Part shown: piece after piece, positions 5,797 through 8,972 of the stretch
Position numbering within the stretch: position 1 is the first letter of the stretch
Layout of the letters: each line of letters begins with the position of its first letter
Source: an uncultured Clostridia bacterium
Lineage (GTDB): Bacteria; Bacillota; Clostridia; TANB77; CAG-508
Length of the DNA: 8,972 bases
Reading direction: 5' to 3'
Assembly (NCBI GenBank): GCA_947628925.1
Contig: CANRBU010000043.1
Coordinates: forward strand, 1 to 8,972
Made by a program: the position numbers and the translations under genes
Notes under the pieces: model-generated
Told to the model about the DNA's origin: nothing
Seen by the model: only the letters and a program-made list of their open reading frames with translations
Database searches by the model: none

Positions 5797-5831
5797 GTAT
5801 TAGGATGAAGGTTGAAAAATAATTGAAATTA
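5797..5831 (+). repeat. Imperfect direct repeat, copy B
   Basis: This is the second copy of the 35-bp repeat, 146 bp downstream of copy A, on the far side of the palindromic element. It lies outside any gene and ends in the same GTTGAAAAATAA sequence. It looks like a relic of the gene's original 3' end or of a partial duplication. Confidence 0.7.
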
Positions 5832-5834
5832 CTA

Positions 5835-5881
5835 AGGTTTCCGTGTTGTAAAAAAAACTCTTTACAAACCTCAAATTTTTT
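5835..5881 (+). terminator. Possible intrinsic terminator before the UDP-sugar pyrophosphorylase gene
   Basis: AGGTT (5835-5839) and TGTAAA (5847-5852) pair with TTTACA (5861-5866) and AACCT (5867-5871), leaving a bulge on the 5' side. A run of six T (5876-5881) follows. The stem is modest. Its 3' strand is also the -35 box of the next promoter. Confidence 0.4.
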
Positions 5882-5889
5882 GTTATACT
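5861..5889 (+). promoter_or_regulatory. Sigma-A promoter of the UDP-sugar pyrophosphorylase gene
   Basis: -35 TTTACA (5861-5866), a 17-bp spacer and -10 TATACT (5884-5889) each match the consensus at 5 of 6 positions. The predicted start is near 5896, giving a short leader of about 25 nt that contains the ribosome binding site AAAGGA. Confidence 0.65.
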
Positions 5890-5920
5890 AAGTATTAACA
5901 AAACAGAAAGGAAGATGGCA

Positions 5921-7171
5921 ATGGACAAAAATTTGGGAGAAATAAGGGCTGAGCTAAAGAAGTACAACCAAGAACATTTATTAAATGGTTATGATAAATT
6001 AGATGATAATAAAAAACAAATACTATTACAACAAATTGAAAACATAGATTTTGAATTAGTTAATTTTTTATATGAATCAACTAAAAAAGTCAATGAAACA
6101 AAACAAGATGAAATCACACCAATGGAATATTTGGACAAAAGTAAATTATATGATGATTATAAATATTATGAAAACATAGGGAAAAAGGCAATAGAAGAAG
6201 GAAAATTAGCTGCTGTTACAATGGCTGGTGGACAAGGTACTAGACTAGGTCATGATGGACCAAAAGGCACATATGACATAGGATTAGACTCTCACAAGTC
6301 ATTATTTGAGTTGCTTAGTGATGGACTAAAAGAAGAGGGAAAAAAATATGAAGTTACAATTCCTTGGTTCATTATGACAAGTAGGGAAAATCATAAACAA
6401 ACAGTTGAATTTTTTGAAAAACATAGATTTTTTGGATATCAAAAAGACAAAAATATATTTTTCTTTAATCAAGGTGAATTACCTATGATGGATACAGAAG
6501 GAAAAATTTTGATTGGAGAAGATGGGCTAATTAAACTAGCTTCAGATGGCCATGGAGGAATTTACGAGGCTCTTGTAAAAAATAAAATGGTTGATAAAAT
6601 GAAAGAACTAGGCATAGAATGGGTATTTATTGGCGGAGTTGATAATTGCTTAGTTAAAATGGTAGACCCTGTTTTAATGGGAATTGCCATTGACAAAGGT
6701 GTGACTGTTGCTTGTAAATCAGTAGTTAAAGCAAATCCAAAAGAAAAAGTAGGTGTTTTCTGTAAGAGAAATGGAAAACCAAATGTAATTGAATATACTG
6801 AAATCACTGATGAAATGGCAGAGTTAAAAGATGAAGATGGAGAGTTAATGTATGGGGAATCTCATATTCTATGTAATTTATTCAATGTGTCAGCTATAGA
6901 GAGAATGGGAGAAACTCCTTTACCATATCATGTTGCATATAAAAAAGCTTCTTATATAGATCAAGATGGTAATCTAATTGTACCAGATTCTCCTAATGCA
7001 TATAAATTTGAAGCTTTCCTATTTGATGCTTTTGGAGAAGTTGATGATATGGCTGTCTTACGTGTTAAAAGGGAAGAAGAATTTGCACCAGTTAAAAATG
7101 CAGATAGTGCAGGTGTTGATTGCCCAAGAACTGCTAGAAATTTATATAAAAAATATCATAATTTAGATTAG
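5921..7171 (+). CDS. UDPGP-family UDP-sugar pyrophosphorylase (eukaryotic UAP1-like)
   Basis: This is a nucleotidyltransferase that makes a UDP-sugar and pyrophosphate from UTP and a sugar-1-phosphate (UDP-glucose or UDP-GlcNAc). It is of the eukaryotic AGX1/UAP1 type, unrelated to GlmU/GalU in sequence. In 416 residues one sees the nucleotide loop MAGGQGTRLG (101-110) with GPKGTYDIGL (113-122), PWFIMTSRENH (148-158), FFNQGELPMMD (181-191), ASDGHGGIYEAL (207-218), the VDN motif (240-242) in GGVDNCLVKMVDP, NPKEKVGVFC (272-281), KFEAFLFDAF (362-371) and EEEFAPVKNADS (385-396). Compared with eukaryotic UAP1 (about 500 aa) the C-terminal domain after TAR is missing, as in other bacterial members. 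An in-frame ATG at 5915 has the AAGGA (5908-5912) only 2 nt away, so ATG 5921 (8 nt) is preferred. The following phospho-sugar mutase supplies the sugar-1-phosphate; exact sugar specificity is not decidable. Confidence 0.9.
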   Translation: MDKNLGEIRAELKKYNQEHLLNGYDKLDDNKKQILLQQIENIDFELVNFLYESTKKVNETKQDEITPMEYLDKSKLYDDYKYYENIGKKAIEEGKLAAVTMAGGQGTRLGHDGPKGTYDIGLDSHKSLFELLSDGLKEEGKKYEVTIPWFIMTSRENHKQTVEFFEKHRFFGYQKDKNIFFFNQGELPMMDTEGKILIGEDGLIKLASDGHGGIYEALVKNKMVDKMKELGIEWVFIGGVDNCLVKMVDPVLMGIAIDKGVTVACKSVVKANPKEKVGVFCKRNGKPNVIEYTEITDEMAELKDEDGELMYGESHILCNLFNVSAIERMGETPLPYHVAYKKASYIDQDGNLIVPDSPNAYKFEAFLFDAFGEVDDMAVLRVKREEEFAPVKNADSAGVDCPRTARNLYKKYHNLD

Positions 7172-7173
7172 TT

Positions 7174-7210
7174 AAAAAAGAGCTAATAATGTTTTATATA
7201 GCTCTTTTTA
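7174..7210 (+). terminator. Intrinsic terminator between pyrophosphorylase and mutase genes
   Basis: The 11-bp stem AAAAAGAGCTA (7175-7185) / TAGCTCTTTTT (7199-7209) has a 13-nt loop and lies immediately after the stop codon. The T run is part of the 3' arm, and the A run makes it potentially bidirectional. No clear promoter is seen in the 40 bases between it and the mutase gene, so it probably acts as a leaky attenuator within an operon. Confidence 0.65.
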
Positions 7211-7251
7211 ATTATAAAAGTTAAAATTTTTAGAAAGGGGAAGATGTGAAT

Positions 7252-8972
7252 ATGGGGTATCTAGAAGAATATAAGAGATGGTGTGAAAGCGAAGAATTTG
7301 ATGAGGAAACAAAAAAAGAGTTATTAGCAATAAAAGATGATGGTAAGGAAATAGAGGATAGATTTTATCAAGAATTAGAGTTTGGAACAGCAGGGTTAAG
7401 AGGTGTTATTGGTTCAGGTACAAACCGTATGAACCAATATACAGTAGGAAAGGCAACACAAGGATTAGCAAACTATATTTTAGAACAAGGTACACAAAAT
7501 AAAGGTGTTGCAATTAGTTATGATTCTAGAAAAATGTCAAAAGAATTTAGTGAACAAACAGCTTTGATTTTAAATGCAAATGGGATAAAAACATTTTTAT
7601 TTAAAAATTTAAGACCTGTGCCTGAATTATCTTTTGCAGTTAGAAATCTTGGTTGTACAGCAGGTGTTATGATTACGGCAAGTCACAATCCACCAAAATA
7701 TAACGGATATAAGGTTTATTGGGATGATGGTGCGCAAATTGTTGCTCCAAGGGATACAGAGATTATAGCAAAAGTCAAAGCAGTGAAAAATTATTCTGAA
7801 ATAAAAAGGATTTCAAGACAAGAAGCGGAAAAAACAGGACTATTTAATGTTATTGATACTGAAATGGATGATAAATATCTTGATACTCTTAAAAAATTAG
7901 TTTTAAATCCAGATGTTGTGAAGGAGCAAGGTAAAAATTTGAAAGTTGTTTATACTCCTTTACATGGAACTGGAAATACAATAGCAGAAAGATTATTGAA
8001 AGACATAGGAATACAAAATTTGTATGTTGTTCCAGAACAAAAAGAACCAGATGGAAATTTTCCAACAGTAGATTATCCAAACCCAGAGGATCCAAAAGCA
8101 TTTAAACTAGCTTTAGAACTAGCAAAAAAAGTGGATGCAGATGTGGTTTTAGCAACAGACCCTGATGCTGATAGACTAGGGGTATTTGCGAAAGACAGCA
8201 AAACCGGAAATTACATGGATTATACGGGAAATATGTCAGCTTTACTTATTGCAGAATATAGAATTTCGCAAATGTATGAAAAAGGAATTTTACCTACAAA
8301 TGGTATGTTTGTTACTACAATAGTGTCTTCAAATTTAGCTTTTGCTATCGCAAAACAGTATAATTTAGATATATATGAAGTTTTGACTGGATTTAAAAAT
8401 ATTGGTGCTGTTATGAGAGATGCAGAAAATACTGGTAAAAATAAGTATGTATTTGGATTTGAAGAGAGCTATGGTTGTTTAATTGGTGATTATGCAAGGG
8501 ATAAGGACGGTATTGCTGCGGTAATGGCACTTTGCGAGGCAGCATGTTATGCAAAATCAAAAGGAAAAACTTTATGGGATGCAATGATTGATGTTTATGA
8601 AAAATATGGTTATTACAAAGAAGGTTTGATTTCGATTGTTAGGGAAGGCGTACAAGGTGCACAAGAAATTAAAGATATGATGGAGAGAACAAGGAAAAAG
8701 CAGATTACTGAAATTGGTGGCTTGAAAGTTTTGAAATTTAAGGATGTTAATATTGATTATGTGAAAGATATGCAGACTGGAGAAGAATCAAAAACAGGAC
8801 TTCCAAAATCAAATGTTTTGTACTATGAATTGGAAAATAATTGTTGGTGTTGTGTACGTCCATCTGGAACAGAACCTAAAATCAAAATATATATGGGAAT
8901 TAAAGGAAATTCTGACCAAGATGCATGTGCAAAGCTTGAAAGCCTAAAACAAGCAATGGAAAAAGTAGTAAC
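7252..8972 (+). CDS. Phospho-sugar mutase (phosphoglucomutase/phosphomannomutase), 3' end cut off
   Basis: This alpha-D-phosphohexomutase interconverts hexose-6- and hexose-1-phosphate (glucose or mannose), and resembles Bacillus PgcA. The 573 visible codons carry all four domains: EFGTAGLRG (43-51); the phosphoserine loop TASHNPPKYNGYK (142-154) with catalytic Ser144; the metal-binding loop DPDADR (303-308); the sugar-binding loop GFEESYG (402-408) followed by GDYARDKDG; and the phosphate-binding loop RPSGTEPK (536-543). The family is about 570-580 residues, so only a few C-terminal residues are missing at the window edge. ATG 7252 gives the family N-terminus (MxxLxxYxRW). The GGGG of the ribosome binding site (7237-7240) is 11 nt away, so GTG 7246 (two codons earlier) remains possible. 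It follows the UDP-sugar pyrophosphorylase by 80 bp, and the pair would feed UDP-sugar synthesis from hexose-6-phosphate. Confidence 0.94.
   Translation, partial: MGYLEEYKRWCESEEFDEETKKELLAIKDDGKEIEDRFYQELEFGTAGLRGVIGSGTNRMNQYTVGKATQGLANYILEQGTQNKGVAISYDSRKMSKEFSEQTALILNANGIKTFLFKNLRPVPELSFAVRNLGCTAGVMITASHNPPKYNGYKVYWDDGAQIVAPRDTEIIAKVKAVKNYSEIKRISRQEAEKTGLFNVIDTEMDDKYLDTLKKLVLNPDVVKEQGKNLKVVYTPLHGTGNTIAERLLKDIGIQNLYVVPEQKEPDGNFPTVDYPNPEDPKAFKLALELAKKVDADVVLATDPDADRLGVFAKDSKTGNYMDYTGNMSALLIAEYRISQMYEKGILPTNGMFVTTIVSSNLAFAIAKQYNLDIYEVLTGFKNIGAVMRDAENTGKNKYVFGFEESYGCLIGDYARDKDGIAAVMALCEAACYAKSKGKTLWDAMIDVYEKYGYYKEGLISIVREGVQGAQEIKDMMERTRKKQITEIGGLKVLKFKDVNIDYVKDMQTGEESKTGLPKSNVLYYELENNCWCCVRPSGTEPKIKIYMGIKGNSDQDACAKLESLKQAMEKVV

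Noticed and set aside
1..8972. CRISPR array, tRNA or rRNA gene, prophage or insertion sequence with transposase
   Set aside because: No regularly spaced repeats, cloverleaf-like or rRNA segments, or transposase/integrase motifs were seen on either strand.

Overview
The window is AT-rich DNA from an endospore-forming Firmicute, most likely a low-GC member of the Clostridia. The evidence is the spore maturation pair SpmA/SpmB, the forespore signalling protein SpoIIR, Spo0A-box-like sites (TGTCGAA), strong AGGAGG-type ribosome binding sites, and TTG/GTG starts. No genus can be named from this stretch alone.

Layout. (1) Bases 49-1176, plus strand: spmA and spmB, two small membrane proteins needed for spore core dehydration; the start of this operon lies outside the window. 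(2) Bases 1177-1598: a 422-bp gap with no credible protein gene. It holds a tandem Spo0A-box pair, a near-perfect vegetative promoter (TTGACA-N17-TATAAT), and a stretch of about 270 nt rich in hairpins that looks like an unannotated small RNA. (3) Bases 1599-4163, minus strand: a tight operon murA - walJ/yycJ - rlmH (peptidoglycan precursor synthesis, an MBL-fold metallohydrolase, 23S rRNA methyltransferase), with its own extended -10 promoter. (4) Bases 4308-4964, minus strand: spoIIR, preceded by a sigma-F-like promoter and closed by an intrinsic terminator that insulates it from murA. (5) Bases 5200-5676, plus strand: a 158-residue cytosolic protein of uncertain family (possibly MEDS/DcmR-sensor-like), behind a strong sigma-A promoter; two more perfect 0A boxes lie in the divergent region shared with spoIIR. 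(6) Bases 5677-5914: a palindromic element of about 90 bp flanked by an imperfect duplication of the preceding gene's 3' end, then a terminator overlapping the next promoter. (7) Bases 5921-8972, plus strand: a eukaryotic-type UDP-sugar pyrophosphorylase and a phospho-sugar mutase (end cut off). Together these can convert hexose-6-phosphate to hexose-1-phosphate and then to a UDP-sugar.

The protein genes are mostly well-known families. The parts that ordinary annotation would miss are intergenic: the Spo0A-box-associated RNA candidate at 1227-1560 with C-rich loops, the 0A boxes and sigma-F-like promoter between spoIIR and the 158-residue gene, and the small palindromic element with its flanking duplication. 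The regulatory calls rest on motif matches read by eye and are inferences.
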